In this document: positions 24,489 to 33,403 of the stretch, one piece after another | Layout: each line of letters starts with the position of its first letter | Position numbering within the stretch: position 1 is the first letter of the stretch | DNA from: JAGNKE01 sp965230245 | GTDB lineage: Bacteria; Pseudomonadota; Alphaproteobacteria; Micavibrionales; Micavibrionaceae | Reading direction: 5' to 3' | Length of the DNA: 64,000 nt | Assembly: GCA_965230245.1 (NCBI GenBank) | Contig: OZ246000.1 | Location: 1,860,001-1,924,000, forward strand | The notes under the pieces: generated by a model | What the model was told of the DNA's origin: nothing | The model's database searches: none | What the model saw: only the letters and a program-made list of their open reading frames with translations | Program-made: the position numbers and the translations under genes

Positions 24489-25727
24489 ATGTCTCAAAAT
24501 AAAAATAACAACAGGAAAACCGTCGCCGTCTTCTTCGGAGGGCGCTCTCCCGAACATGATGTCAGTGTGGTCAGCGGCCTGCAGGCGCTGAGCGCGATTG
24601 ACCAGAGCAAATACGACGCCTTTCCCGTCTACATTGCGCCCGATGGCGAATGGTTGATCGGTGATATTCTGCGCGAACGCTCAAGCTACATGCTTAATGC
24701 CAACGCCATGAAAGAAGTCACCGCCGTAACTCTGGACGTTCAGGGCGACCGCGGCGGGCGTTTGATCCCCAAGGTTGCGGGCGGCTTGTTCAGCAAACCC
24801 AAGCCTGTAGAGTTTGATATCGCATTCCCCGTCTTCCACGGCCTTTACGGCGAAGACGGCAATATTCAGGGCCTGTTCGAACTGGCCAACGTGCCCTACA
24901 CGGGCATGCGCACGAAAGCCTCTTCACTTCTGATGGATAAGGTCTCCACCAAACACATCCTCAAGGCACTCGATATTCCCTATTTGCCCTACGCCGTCCT
25001 CAAAAGACCGGAGGAGGGCTACCTGATCCCCGAAGAAAAGATCGAAGCCATCCTCGCGCCCCTCGGCTACCCGTGCATACTGAAACCCTCCCACCTCGGC
25101 AGTTCCATCGGCGTCGCAAAGGTGCGGGATGCGCACGAAGCCAAGGCTTGCCTACCTGCAATCTTCGAATTCGATAGCGTCGCGATTGCGGAACCGTTCG
25201 TTGAAAACCTCATCGAGTACAACGTCTCTGTCGCCAAATGCACGCACGGCCTGTCCACCTCCGCAATCGAACGCCCCAAGGCACAGGACGAGCTTTTGGA
25301 TTTCAAACAAAAATATCTCTCAGGCGGTGACAGCACAAAGGGCGAGAAGGGCGGGGGCACCAAAAACCCCGGCCAGATCAGCGAAGGTATGCTCTCTCTC
25401 ACCCGTGAGATCAACCCCGAAATTACAAAGGAGCTGGACAGCAATATCCGCACTTGGGCCGAGCGCCTGTTCCTCGCCATAGATGGCACAGGCGCGCCGC
25501 GCATAGACTTTATCGGAAACTCGAAATCCGGCGAGCTTTGGATGAACGAGGTCAACCCGTGCCCCGGCTCATTGGGCTATTTCCTCTGGGAAGCCGCGCC
25601 CGAACCCGTTATCTTTACGGAATTCCTGACGCTCCTCATCGAAGAAGCTATTCTGGAAAACCGCAATCTTGCCCTCCCGCGTGATCCTGTTCCCGCAGAC
25701 GCACGCTTGTTTAAACGCCATGGCTAA
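24489..25727 (+). CDS. ddl: D-alanine:D-alanine ligase, long form
   Basis: An ATP-grasp enzyme making D-Ala-D-Ala for the pentapeptide. It has 412 residues from ATG 24489, about 100 longer than DdlB. Landmarks: FFGGRSPEHDVSVVSGLQAL, FPVFHGLYGEDGNIQGLFEL, YTGMRTKASSLLMDK, CILKPSHLGSSIGV (ATP-grasp), ESK-like RIDFI, and NEVNPCPGSLGYFLWEAA. The omega-loop keeps the K-Y pair (DFKQKYLSGG), whose tyrosine favours D-Ala over D-lactate. An inserted Gly/Lys-rich loop and SEGMLSLTREINPEI resemble the clostridial-type Ddl in my memory, not DdlB. An upstream TTG at 24420 would add 23 atypical residues. It lies at the usual ddl position before ftsQ. Confidence 0.92.
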   Translation: MSQNKNNNRKTVAVFFGGRSPEHDVSVVSGLQALSAIDQSKYDAFPVYIAPDGEWLIGDILRERSSYMLNANAMKEVTAVTLDVQGDRGGRLIPKVAGGLFSKPKPVEFDIAFPVFHGLYGEDGNIQGLFELANVPYTGMRTKASSLLMDKVSTKHILKALDIPYLPYAVLKRPEEGYLIPEEKIEAILAPLGYPCILKPSHLGSSIGVAKVRDAHEAKACLPAIFEFDSVAIAEPFVENLIEYNVSVAKCTHGLSTSAIERPKAQDELLDFKQKYLSGGDSTKGEKGGGTKNPGQISEGMLSLTREINPEITKELDSNIRTWAERLFLAIDGTGAPRIDFIGNSKSGELWMNEVNPCPGSLGYFLWEAAPEPVIFTEFLTLLIEEAILENRNLALPRDPVPADARLFKRHG

Positions 25728-25766
25728 TCACAGCCGTACAAAACGATAAAAAGGACTTAAAAGCCC

Positions 25767-26630
25767 GTGTTCGACTGGTTAAGAGAAAAACTGGAAGACA
25801 GACGCCGCAGACGCGATGCGGTCGATTGGCGCATCCTTTGGCTGAAGCGCATCGGGATCGGTGTGGGCACTGTCACGCTCGTCGCATGGCTTGGCGCATG
25901 GTTCGTCCTGACGGGAACACATATCAAAACCTATGACTGGATCGAAAAACAAACCTTGCACACTACCGCGTCTATGGGGTTCAGGGTTAAAAACGTGCTG
26001 GTCGAAGGCCGCGTAAACAGCGACCCCGAAGTGATCATGGCGCTTTTGAATGTCGGTGAAAACGATCCCATTTTTTCCTTTAATCCGAAAGACGCAAAAG
26101 ACCTGATGATGCGCATCAAATGGGTGCGCGCCGCCCACGTTGAACGCCGCTTGCCCGATACGGTCTATGTCCGTTTGGAGGAGCGCAACCCCATCGCCCT
26201 GTACAAAACAGGCAAGAAAGTCATACTAATTGATGACCTCGGCCATGACATTAGCATAACCAACGTCAAAAGTTTCAACCACCTTCCGCTGGTTTCCGGA
26301 AAGGGCGCACCCGAACACACTCCCGAGTTGCTGCAAATGCTGCACGCCGAGCCGGACGTTTTCGCAAAAGTGGATAGCGCAACCAGAATCGAAAACAGGC
26401 GTTGGAATCTCCGCCTGACTGACGGTAAGGTGATAAAACTCCCCGCGGAGGATATCGGTCTTGCGCTCACGGCACTTGCCGATGCACAAAGACAGGATCA
26501 AATTCTGGACAAGGATTTCATGTATATCGACGTCCGCGATGCGAGTAAAATGGTCATCAAGCCCCGTCTGGGAAAGGCCAAAAATTACAAAACGGGATAT
26601 GAAGCCGATAATCTGGAAACAAGTCTGTGA
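25767..26630 (+). CDS. ftsQ: cell division protein FtsQ
   Basis: FtsQ is a bitopic divisome scaffold binding FtsB/FtsL. The 287-residue protein has an arginine-rich cytoplasmic tail, a transmembrane helix (about residues 34-55), a POTRA domain (VKNVLVEGRVNSDPEVIMALL then DPIFSFNPKDAKDLMMRIKW, RRLPDTVYVRLEERNP) and a beta domain ending about residue 270. The start is GTG 25767 with AAGGA upstream. Spacing of 39 bases to ddl and 35 to ftsA fits an operon. Confidence 0.94.
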   Translation: MFDWLREKLEDRRRRRDAVDWRILWLKRIGIGVGTVTLVAWLGAWFVLTGTHIKTYDWIEKQTLHTTASMGFRVKNVLVEGRVNSDPEVIMALLNVGENDPIFSFNPKDAKDLMMRIKWVRAAHVERRLPDTVYVRLEERNPIALYKTGKKVILIDDLGHDISITNVKSFNHLPLVSGKGAPEHTPELLQMLHAEPDVFAKVDSATRIENRRWNLRLTDGKVIKLPAEDIGLALTALADAQRQDQILDKDFMYIDVRDASKMVIKPRLGKAKNYKTGYEADNLETSL

Positions 26631-26665
26631 CGAGATAACGGCGGTTAGGGAAAAGAGTCTTAAAC

Positions 26666-27937
26666 ATGCATAGAAAGTCTAATAAACCTGCTGGATCACT
26701 GATCGCATCTCTGGATGTCGGCAGCAGCAAGGTCGCATGTTTTATAGGGCAAATCGTCGATGATGAAGGCGCATTCGAAATTATCGGCGTGGGACACCGC
26801 CCGTCACAAGGCGTAAAGAACGGATTTGTTGTTAATATCGACGAGGCCGAAAACGCCATCCGTCAGACCGTCCATGCCGCCGAAAACATGGCCGCCGACA
26901 TCCTGAAAAGCTATCCGCTGCGCGATGTGATCGTCAACGTCTCAGGCTCGCACGTCGCCTCCGAAGGACATAGCATAGAAATCGAAGTCAGCGGACAGGA
27001 AGTGGACGGCAACGATGTTTTACGCGCATTAGCGCAGGCGCAGGAAAAAGCGGCGACTGACAACCGCGAACTCATCCACACAATCCCGACCTTTTTCAGT
27101 GTGAACGGCCAGGATGGCATCCGCGACCCGCGTGGCATGGTCGGTGAAGAGCTGGGCGTGGATATTAATATCGTCACGGGTGAGCGCAGCGTCATCTCTA
27201 ATCTGGCCGGTGCAATAGAACGCAGCCATCTGGATATCTCCGCATGTTGTGAATCTGCTTATGCTGCAGGGCTGGCCTCTCTGGTCGAAGATGAAATGGA
27301 TCTGGGCTGCACGGTCATTGATATCGGCGGCGGCGTCACATCGTTTGCTGTCTTCCATAGCGGGTACATGATCCACTGCGATTCAATCCCCGTTGGCGGC
27401 AAACATGTCACCAGCGATATTGCCCGTGTACTCGTTACATCTATTTCTGACGCCGAACGCTTGAAAGCCTTATACGGGAGCGCCATCGCATCACACACGG
27501 ACGAGACCGAGATGATTGACGTTCCCGTTCTTGGTGAAAACGAGCGCAGCAATCCTAATCATGTCCCGCGGGCTTACCTGATCGGTATTATTCAGCCGAG
27601 GTTCGAAGAAATATTCGAAATTGTGCGCCAGAAACTCACCGATACCGGACTTGGTAAAATCATTGGCCGCCGCGTTGTCCTGACAGGTGGCGCAAGCCAG
27701 ACCCCCGGGCTGCGTGAATTGGCACAACACGTCCTCGATAAACAGGTGCGCCTCGGGCGTCCGATCCGCATGCATGGCCTTCCTGATGCAGTAAGCGGTC
27801 CGGCCTTCGCCACGGCAGCAGGATTATTAACGTATGCATCCGAACATTCCGATGAAATGCCCTCCGAAATTATGGCAAGTGTACAACCTGAATCCTTTAT
27901 GGAGCGTGCAAAAATCTGGCTTCGGGAAAACTGGTGA
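26666..27937 (+). CDS. ftsA: cell division protein FtsA
   Basis: An actin-like ATPase that tethers FtsZ to the membrane. The 423-residue protein shows SLDVGSSKVACFIGQ (phosphate 1), NVSGSHVASEGHS (1C domain), DLGCTVIDIGGGVTSFAVFH (phosphate 2), PVGGKHVTSDIA, VLTGGASQTPGLRELA (adenosine motif) and the terminal amphipathic MERAKIWLRENW, the membrane-targeting helix. All expected elements are intact. It is followed not by ftsZ but by a 210-base gap and an unrelated receiver-like gene. Confidence 0.97.
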   Translation: MHRKSNKPAGSLIASLDVGSSKVACFIGQIVDDEGAFEIIGVGHRPSQGVKNGFVVNIDEAENAIRQTVHAAENMAADILKSYPLRDVIVNVSGSHVASEGHSIEIEVSGQEVDGNDVLRALAQAQEKAATDNRELIHTIPTFFSVNGQDGIRDPRGMVGEELGVDINIVTGERSVISNLAGAIERSHLDISACCESAYAAGLASLVEDEMDLGCTVIDIGGGVTSFAVFHSGYMIHCDSIPVGGKHVTSDIARVLVTSISDAERLKALYGSAIASHTDETEMIDVPVLGENERSNPNHVPRAYLIGIIQPRFEEIFEIVRQKLTDTGLGKIIGRRVVLTGGASQTPGLRELAQHVLDKQVRLGRPIRMHGLPDAVSGPAFATAAGLLTYASEHSDEMPSEIMASVQPESFMERAKIWLRENW

Positions 27938-28147
27938 CCGATAATTGTATTTGGGTTTTTTGGATACATCCCTTTGATGTTCCAAATATGCTTTTACAGA
28001 CGCAAAACCCTGTGATTTTAAAACTTTCCATTAAAATTTTAACGGGAAAAAAAGATTTTCCATGTACTTTAGAAGACGGGCATATGATATCGTCTTAAAT
28101 GTCTCGTGTTGCGTAAAAATACATTTCTTTGAGGGTTCTACAGGGCA

Positions 28148-29338
28148 ATGACAACGAATTTTCGTGAACTTTCCGCATTAATCGTGAGCGACCACGACTC
28201 CAACCGCAAAATGTTATCAAATGTCATGAAGGTTTTGGGCATTCAAAAAGTGGAAGTCGCAACCGATGTGGTAATGGGCTTCCGTATGTTCCGCGAAGGA
28301 AAACACAGCTTCGTCCTTTCGGAACTAAAAGATGCCCGTAATGATGTTGTCGCTCTTGCTGAATTCATCAGAAAAGACGAACGCTCTCCAAACCCTCATG
28401 TGCCAATAATTTCTACCGCAGGTCCGGCCACAAAAGTATACGTTGACGCCGCAAGAGATGCGGGTGTGACCGAAATGATCATGGCACCGTACAGCGTCGG
28501 CGACGTGCGCCAGATGATCAATTATGTCATGACCGAATCCGCGCAGCGTGCGGAAATCGAAACGACCCAGTATACCGGTCCCGACCGTCGCAGAAGACAA
28601 GACCCGAGTTATCTGGGACCGTTCCGCCGTGAAGGTGACGAGCTAATACGCCAAAGCGTGGAACGCCTTCAGGCCAAACAGGAAGAAGCCGCAAAAGCAC
28701 AAGTCAAACAGCCAGCTGCAGAGCCGGAATGGGTGGGCGAGGATGAGTCTCAGGAAATGACAGCGATGCTGCTCGACAGCTTCCTGAAACACCATGAAAT
28801 TGTATTCTCGAAATTGCAATTTGCAAAAGAAGCCACTCAGAAAAGCATTGACCAAATCAGACAAACCTACGAAGACGTCAAAAACCGCGATGCCTCCAAC
28901 ATTCTGGAATTTAAGAACTTCGACCAGATGTGGGAAGAGATCATTGAGATGTTTGTCGCAGGCGGCCTCGGTGAAGATGAAATTTTCAAGATTGAAGACA
29001 TTATCACGACAATTCCCGAAGACATTAAAGAACACTACGATGAGCTGTCCTCACAGGACAAGACGTTCATGACTTTGGTCGAATCCCTCAACATGAACGC
29101 CTATAAAAAGGCAAAACAGAAAGTCGCGGAACTTCAGGCACAGCCCAACATTATGTCCGGTATGACCAGAGATGATTATCAGGATGCCATCGATCAGGCC
29201 AAAAAAGACGAAGAGGGTGGCGATAAAAAGGACGGGGGCGGAGATCTTTATGTTCTCGAAAGCAAGAAACCCGAACCATCCGCACCGCAGGAAGAAAAAA
29301 CCTTTAGATATGATGCGGAAGGCAACCTGATCGGCTGA
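28148..29338 (+). CDS. degenerate receiver-domain protein between ftsA and ftsZ
   Basis: A 396-residue soluble protein. Residues 8-125 follow the CheY receiver pattern: acidic pair in IVSDHDSN (aspartates 15 and 17), FVLSEL with glutamate 59 where the phosphorylated aspartate should be, PIIST (serine/threonine kept), and IMAPYS with alanine 113 in place of the lysine. It should not be phosphorylated; Glu may mimic the phosphorylated state. Next comes PDRRRR...GPFRREGDE, a motif common after receiver domains in alphaproteobacteria, a 60-residue linker, a helical domain (about 200-330) and a charged, proline-rich tail. Location suggests a division or cell-cycle role, which is inference. Confidence 0.78.
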   Translation: MTTNFRELSALIVSDHDSNRKMLSNVMKVLGIQKVEVATDVVMGFRMFREGKHSFVLSELKDARNDVVALAEFIRKDERSPNPHVPIISTAGPATKVYVDAARDAGVTEMIMAPYSVGDVRQMINYVMTESAQRAEIETTQYTGPDRRRRQDPSYLGPFRREGDELIRQSVERLQAKQEEAAKAQVKQPAAEPEWVGEDESQEMTAMLLDSFLKHHEIVFSKLQFAKEATQKSIDQIRQTYEDVKNRDASNILEFKNFDQMWEEIIEMFVAGGLGEDEIFKIEDIITTIPEDIKEHYDELSSQDKTFMTLVESLNMNAYKKAKQKVAELQAQPNIMSGMTRDDYQDAIDQAKKDEEGGDKKDGGGDLYVLESKKPEPSAPQEEKTFRYDAEGNLIG

Positions 29339-29346
29339 CGGATTTT

Positions 29347-29355
29347 TTATCCACA
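29347..29355 (+). promoter_or_regulatory. DnaA box upstream of ftsZ
   Basis: ttatccaca is an exact match to the strict DnaA box. It lies 323 bases upstream of the ftsZ start, just after the receiver-like gene. In Caulobacter DnaA is known to act on ftsZ transcription, so a regulatory role is plausible here; a random exact match is also possible. Confidence 0.55.
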
Positions 29356-29423
29356 GGCTGGGCATGAATCATACGACTCGGCAAACCTTTATAATATCTT
29401 TCCAAGCAGCAGAAATAGGCCTT

Positions 29424-29445
29424 TTGTCCACAATATTTTGTGCAC
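29424..29445. promoter_or_regulatory. second DnaA-like box and inverted repeat upstream of ftsZ
   Basis: ttgtccaca (29424-29432) differs from a DnaA box at one base. It is half of an interrupted palindrome gtccacaa-tatt-ttgtgcac (29426-29445) with one mismatched pair. The rest of the 339-base leader before ftsZ (29339-29677) shows no gene or clear promoter. Confidence 0.45.
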
Positions 29446-29677
29446 GCTTTTTGCAGCAAACACTATCTCTGGTGTTGTGGGGTGAAAACTGAATCAAATC
29501 TGATGGTTAGCCGTATTTGTTCGCTTAAAACGTAAACAAAAACATCTCCTAACTGCCCGAAAACATTCACAAAACAGTGGATAGTGAAATTCTTTCCCCT
29601 TTTCAGTCTGCAGAATCTTACATAGACTTCTCTCACAAACATCCAACCGAACATCCATTCCTCAGGGGTTCATCACA

Positions 29678-31399
29678 ATGATCAATATTAAAATGAAACC
29701 AAACGAATTGCATTCACTCGCGCCCAAAATCGCCGTTATCGGTGTAGGGGGAGCAGGCGGCAACGCCGTCAATAACATGATCTCTTCCAATCTGGAAGGG
29801 TGTGAGTTCATCGTCTGCAACACAGATGCTCAGGCGCTTCAGGGGTGCCTGTCAGAAAACAAAGTGCAACTGGGCATGAACATTACCGGCGGTCTCGGTG
29901 CGGGTTCAAAACCCGAAGTCGGGCAGGCCGCTGCCGAAGAATCATTGGATGAAATTCTACACTACCTCGACGGTGCGAACATGGCGTTCATCACCGCCGG
30001 TATGGGTGGCGGAACCGGAACGGGTGCTGCGCCTGTTATTGCGAAAGCATGCCGCGCGCAGGGAATTCTGACGGTTGGTGTCGTAACAAAGCCGTTCCAC
30101 TTCGAAGGGGTTCACCGCATGGATCAGGCCGAGCGCGGTATTGAAGAAATGCAAGGGTTTGTCGATACGTTGATCGTAATTCCAAACCAGAACCTTTTCC
30201 GCATCGCGAACGAAAAAACAACATTCGCCGAAGCCTTTAAAATGGCCGACAGCGTTCTTCAATCCGGCGTACGCGGCGTAACCGACCTTATGGTGCGCCC
30301 CGGCTTGGTCAACCTTGATTTTGCCGATATCCGCACCGCCATGCTGCAAATGGGCAAGGCTATGATGGGTACGGGCGAAGCCTCCGGCGAAAAGCGTGCT
30401 ATTCAGGCCGCCGAAGCCGCAATCAACAACCCGCTTCTGGATGATGTCTCCATGAAGGGCGCACACGGCGTGATCATCAACGTCACAGGTGGTTACGACA
30501 TGACGCTCTTCGAAGCAGACGAGGCATGTAACCGCATCCGCGATGAAGTTGACCCGAGTGCAAACATCATCTTCGGCGCGACATTCGACGAAAGCATCGA
30601 AGGCAATATGCGCGTCTCTATCGTTGCAACGGGCATCGACCGTGAAGCCAAAAAAGGTAAAATCTTCGGCGGCGGAACGAATACCGGTGGCGGCCTTCCC
30701 AAGGAGCAGCCGCAATCGGCGAATCCTCTTGCAGAGCGCCCGCAGCCTAAAGCCGAATCTTCTGCGCCTCAATCAAAGCCGAAAGAAACAGCCCTAAGCG
30801 CGTTGACGGGAAAAGAAGCCGTCAAATCTTTAAAGGCGCCCGTATCAATCGCACAGAAAAAACAGTCTGATTCAAATGAGCAATCAGGCGAATCGCAGAT
30901 TGAAATGTACGAGCAAGGTGAATTCTCCGTACCAAAAAAAGAGCAGGGCGGCGAAGCCATCGCAGAAAACACCGCTCTGCGCGGCACGACATACCGTGAC
31001 TCATTCATTCCGCCAAAGCCTGTTGAAGTTGAAAAGGCAGCAGTCGGTCCTCATATCTCCAGCTTCCACGGCGCGCACATCACCGCCAAGGAACAGGAAG
31101 AAACAGGCACGACATCCGGCATCGTTGCACCGTCCAGACTGGCCAGCACGGCACAAAAGACGGCAACAAAAAAATCTCCGTCATTGTTCGAGCGCATTAC
31201 TGGATCTGTCCAGCAGCGTATCGAAACAATGAAAGATGACAGCCAGATGACCGAGCTTAAAGCTATGAGCGATGACAGCACGATCGAAGGCAAACCGTCA
31301 CAGGGTAGCCTGAACATCTCCGCACCCTCGCGTAAGCCTGAGTCGCGGATTGATGACGAACTGGATATTCCGGCCTTCCTGAGACGTCAGGCAAACTAA
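29678..31399 (+). CDS. ftsZ: cell division protein FtsZ
   Basis: The tubulin-like GTPase that forms the Z-ring. The 573-residue protein has KIAVIGVGGAGGNAVNNM, the tubulin signature AGMGGGTGTGAAPVIA, the T7 loop region NLDFADIRTAM, and the second domain ending about residue 325. A long disordered linker (about 330-555, rich in Q, S, P and E) follows. The C-terminal peptide DDELDIPAFLRRQ binds FtsA and other partners. Length is typical of long-linker alphaproteobacterial FtsZ. It has its own 339-base leader with DnaA-box-like sites and is closed by a terminator. Confidence 0.97.
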   Translation: MINIKMKPNELHSLAPKIAVIGVGGAGGNAVNNMISSNLEGCEFIVCNTDAQALQGCLSENKVQLGMNITGGLGAGSKPEVGQAAAEESLDEILHYLDGANMAFITAGMGGGTGTGAAPVIAKACRAQGILTVGVVTKPFHFEGVHRMDQAERGIEEMQGFVDTLIVIPNQNLFRIANEKTTFAEAFKMADSVLQSGVRGVTDLMVRPGLVNLDFADIRTAMLQMGKAMMGTGEASGEKRAIQAAEAAINNPLLDDVSMKGAHGVIINVTGGYDMTLFEADEACNRIRDEVDPSANIIFGATFDESIEGNMRVSIVATGIDREAKKGKIFGGGTNTGGGLPKEQPQSANPLAERPQPKAESSAPQSKPKETALSALTGKEAVKSLKAPVSIAQKKQSDSNEQSGESQIEMYEQGEFSVPKKEQGGEAIAENTALRGTTYRDSFIPPKPVEVEKAAVGPHISSFHGAHITAKEQEETGTTSGIVAPSRLASTAQKTATKKSPSLFERITGSVQQRIETMKDDSQMTELKAMSDDSTIEGKPSQGSLNISAPSRKPESRIDDELDIPAFLRRQAN

Positions 31400-31420
31400 G
31401 GGAAATCTAGGAAATTATGA

Positions 31421-31447
31421 AAAAGCCCGTTTTGTCGGGCTTTTTTT
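31421..31447 (+). terminator. rho-independent terminator after ftsZ
   Basis: aaaagcccg pairs with cgggcttttt around a short loop, followed by seven T residues, 21 bases after the ftsZ stop. It closes the dcw transcription unit and separates it from lpxC. Confidence 0.92.
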
Positions 31448-31629
31448 ATGAAAGAAATATACGCATAACTCTTTGTAATATATAAATATTTTTCTGTAAC
31501 AAAGCGTAACAAAGCGTGATTTGATGCAACGCAATGTATTCTCTATAAATGGAAAAAATGAAACAAATCCTATTCGATCTTCGTATTAGCAAAAAACAAA
31601 ACACGGAACACAGGAGCAAACGAAAGCGT

Positions 31630-32550
31630 ATGACCGATTTTATGCAGGCAACATTAAATGAAAAAGTCACAATTCAGGGCGTAGGGCTGCACTCCGGCCG
31701 CTATACGACCATGACACTTGTGCCTGCTCCTGCCGATCACGGTATCGTTTTCCTGCGCACGGATATCAAAAAGGGCAACAATGTTATTCCCGCCCGTTGG
31801 GATCATGTTGTGGACACACAGCTTTGCACGGTCGTCGGGAATGAAAACGGCGCCACCGTCGGCACGATCGAACATCTGATGTCTGCGCTTTGCGGCTGCG
31901 GCATCGACAACGTCCTCATCGAAATTGACGGCCCTGAAATTCCTGTCATGGACGGAAGCGCCATGCCGTTCGTCGAGGCGATCGAAGCCATCGGCAAGGA
32001 AAACCTGCCGACTCCTAAACGCGCAATCAAGGTTTTAAAGGAAGTCCGCGTTGAGCAGGACGGAAAAATCGCGGTTTTGAAACCCGCAAAGGGCAGCATC
32101 TACGGCGGCGAAATCGAATTCGACCACGCCGATATCGGTCGCCAGACATTCAAGACACAGCTCGTAAACGGCAATTTCAAACATGATATTGCAACCGCGC
32201 GCACCTTCGGCTTCCTGCATGAGGTTGAATACCTGCGCTCCCAAGGTCTGGCCTTGGGCGGCTCCATGGATAACGCAATCGTTCTGGGTAAAGACGAAGT
32301 CCTGAACCCCGGCGGTCTGCGCTTCTCTGACGAATTCATTCGCCACAAACTTCTGGACGCAATCGGGGATCTGTACCTCGCGGGCGGCCCGATCCTCGGC
32401 GAATATTTCGGCGTAAAGGCCGGCCACGCCATGAACAACGCCATCCTGCATGCGCTTTTCGCATCCAGAGACAACTGGACAACCGTTGATATGGTTGTCG
32501 ACGCAGCCGCGCGCACCACATCCACCCGCGAAGACGCACTCGTTGCTTAA
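31630..32550 (+). CDS. lpxC: UDP-3-O-acyl-N-acetylglucosamine deacetylase
   Basis: LpxC is the zinc deacetylase that commits to lipid A synthesis. Motifs are GVGLHSGRY, VGTIEHLMSALCG (first zinc histidine), the MDGSAMPFVEAI loop, ARTFGFLHEVEYLRSQGLALGG, FIRHKLLDAIGDLYL (zinc His and Asp) and GHAMNNAILHALF. I take ATG 31630 (MTDFMQATLNEKV, 306 residues) because homologues start just before the L-N-x-x-V/T block; AGGAG lies 13 bases upstream. ATG 31549 would add 27 unusual residues. It shows that the cell makes lipid A. Confidence 0.96.
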   Translation: MTDFMQATLNEKVTIQGVGLHSGRYTTMTLVPAPADHGIVFLRTDIKKGNNVIPARWDHVVDTQLCTVVGNENGATVGTIEHLMSALCGCGIDNVLIEIDGPEIPVMDGSAMPFVEAIEAIGKENLPTPKRAIKVLKEVRVEQDGKIAVLKPAKGSIYGGEIEFDHADIGRQTFKTQLVNGNFKHDIATARTFGFLHEVEYLRSQGLALGGSMDNAIVLGKDEVLNPGGLRFSDEFIRHKLLDAIGDLYLAGGPILGEYFGVKAGHAMNNAILHALFASRDNWTTVDMVVDAAARTTSTREDALVA

Positions 32551-32551
32551 T

Positions 32552-33295
32552 TTGCCTAAAAGGCTGCATTACTTTTTTCTGTCAATGGTAGTAGTTTTAT
32601 CACTTTGTGTGACAACGCAAAGCGAAGCGAACGAGACGTTTCTATGTCCTGAGAGCCGCTACGGTAGCGTAGGAGAAAAGCCGTTTCTGGTAACAGACGA
32701 CCTCGCATTTTGCGGCTATTACAATCCTGAGGACGCTATCGGTGAAAATTTAAAAAAGGATCAAATCCTGACCTCCGAATTTAATGTGATCTTAAAGGAA
32801 GAGAACCGCAGTATTTTAGAATTTCCTGCAATTCAAGGTGCTATAATTGATTACATAGATCCGTTGACTATGGTTGACTACAAAAATAAGACCTCCCCAA
32901 AAGTTACAACAATCGAGTACCTTTTTGTGAATAATAAAAAGGGATACGTTCGCATTCCCGTTGAAGAATACACATACAATCCTGAGCAAAAGAAATTTAC
33001 CAAAAGGCTGAGCATACAGCCATATATGGAAATGACTCAGGAGGACATAAACGGTGCAATAAACGAAGCAAAGCGTCTTCAAACAGCAAACGAAGCAACC
33101 GAAGAAATCTCGCCTTGGCTTTTGAATGCGGCTATGAACTGTAGCCTTGAAGCTGAAAACTTATTCCTTAACCTAAGGGAAATTTTGCCTCTGGATGCCG
33201 CTACAGGAGAAAGTTATACATCTTCCCTGCAACTCTATGATGTTTACCGCCAATGTATAGCGGACGGCGACTGCCTCGATCCTTGTAAAAACTAG
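32552..33295 (+). CDS. secreted protein of unknown function
   Basis: About 247 residues from TTG 32552, one base after the lpxC stop. TTG gives a complete signal peptide (LPKRLHYFFLSMVVVLSL then CVTTQSEA, cleavage before NETF); starting at ATG 32585 would shorten the basic region. The mature protein has at least eight cysteines, including paired ones near the end (YRQCIADGDCLDPCKN), suggesting disulfides in the periplasm. No enzyme motif is seen and no family is recognised. The gene is A+T rich compared with lpxC and bamD. Confidence 0.6.
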   Translation: MPKRLHYFFLSMVVVLSLCVTTQSEANETFLCPESRYGSVGEKPFLVTDDLAFCGYYNPEDAIGENLKKDQILTSEFNVILKEENRSILEFPAIQGAIIDYIDPLTMVDYKNKTSPKVTTIEYLFVNNKKGYVRIPVEEYTYNPEQKKFTKRLSIQPYMEMTQEDINGAINEAKRLQTANEATEEISPWLLNAAMNCSLEAENLFLNLREILPLDAATGESYTSSLQLYDVYRQCIADGDCLDPCKN

Positions 33296-33403
33296 CCTTC
33301 TCTGACCACAGAAATATCGGTCTTCAAAACGCTCCCCCCTTTCATTTACCCACGCTTCGCTTTATCAATAAAGAGATCAAAAAATAAGAATCGGAGCGCT
33401 TTG

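Noticed and set aside
28018..28045. CtrA box (TTAA-N7-TTAA) upstream of the receiver-like gene
   Set aside because: TTAA words are present but spaced 4 or 9 bases apart rather than 7.
29957..30772. 271-residue reverse-strand frame in ftsZ
   Set aside because: Antisense to the conserved GTPase domain of FtsZ; no start site or motif.
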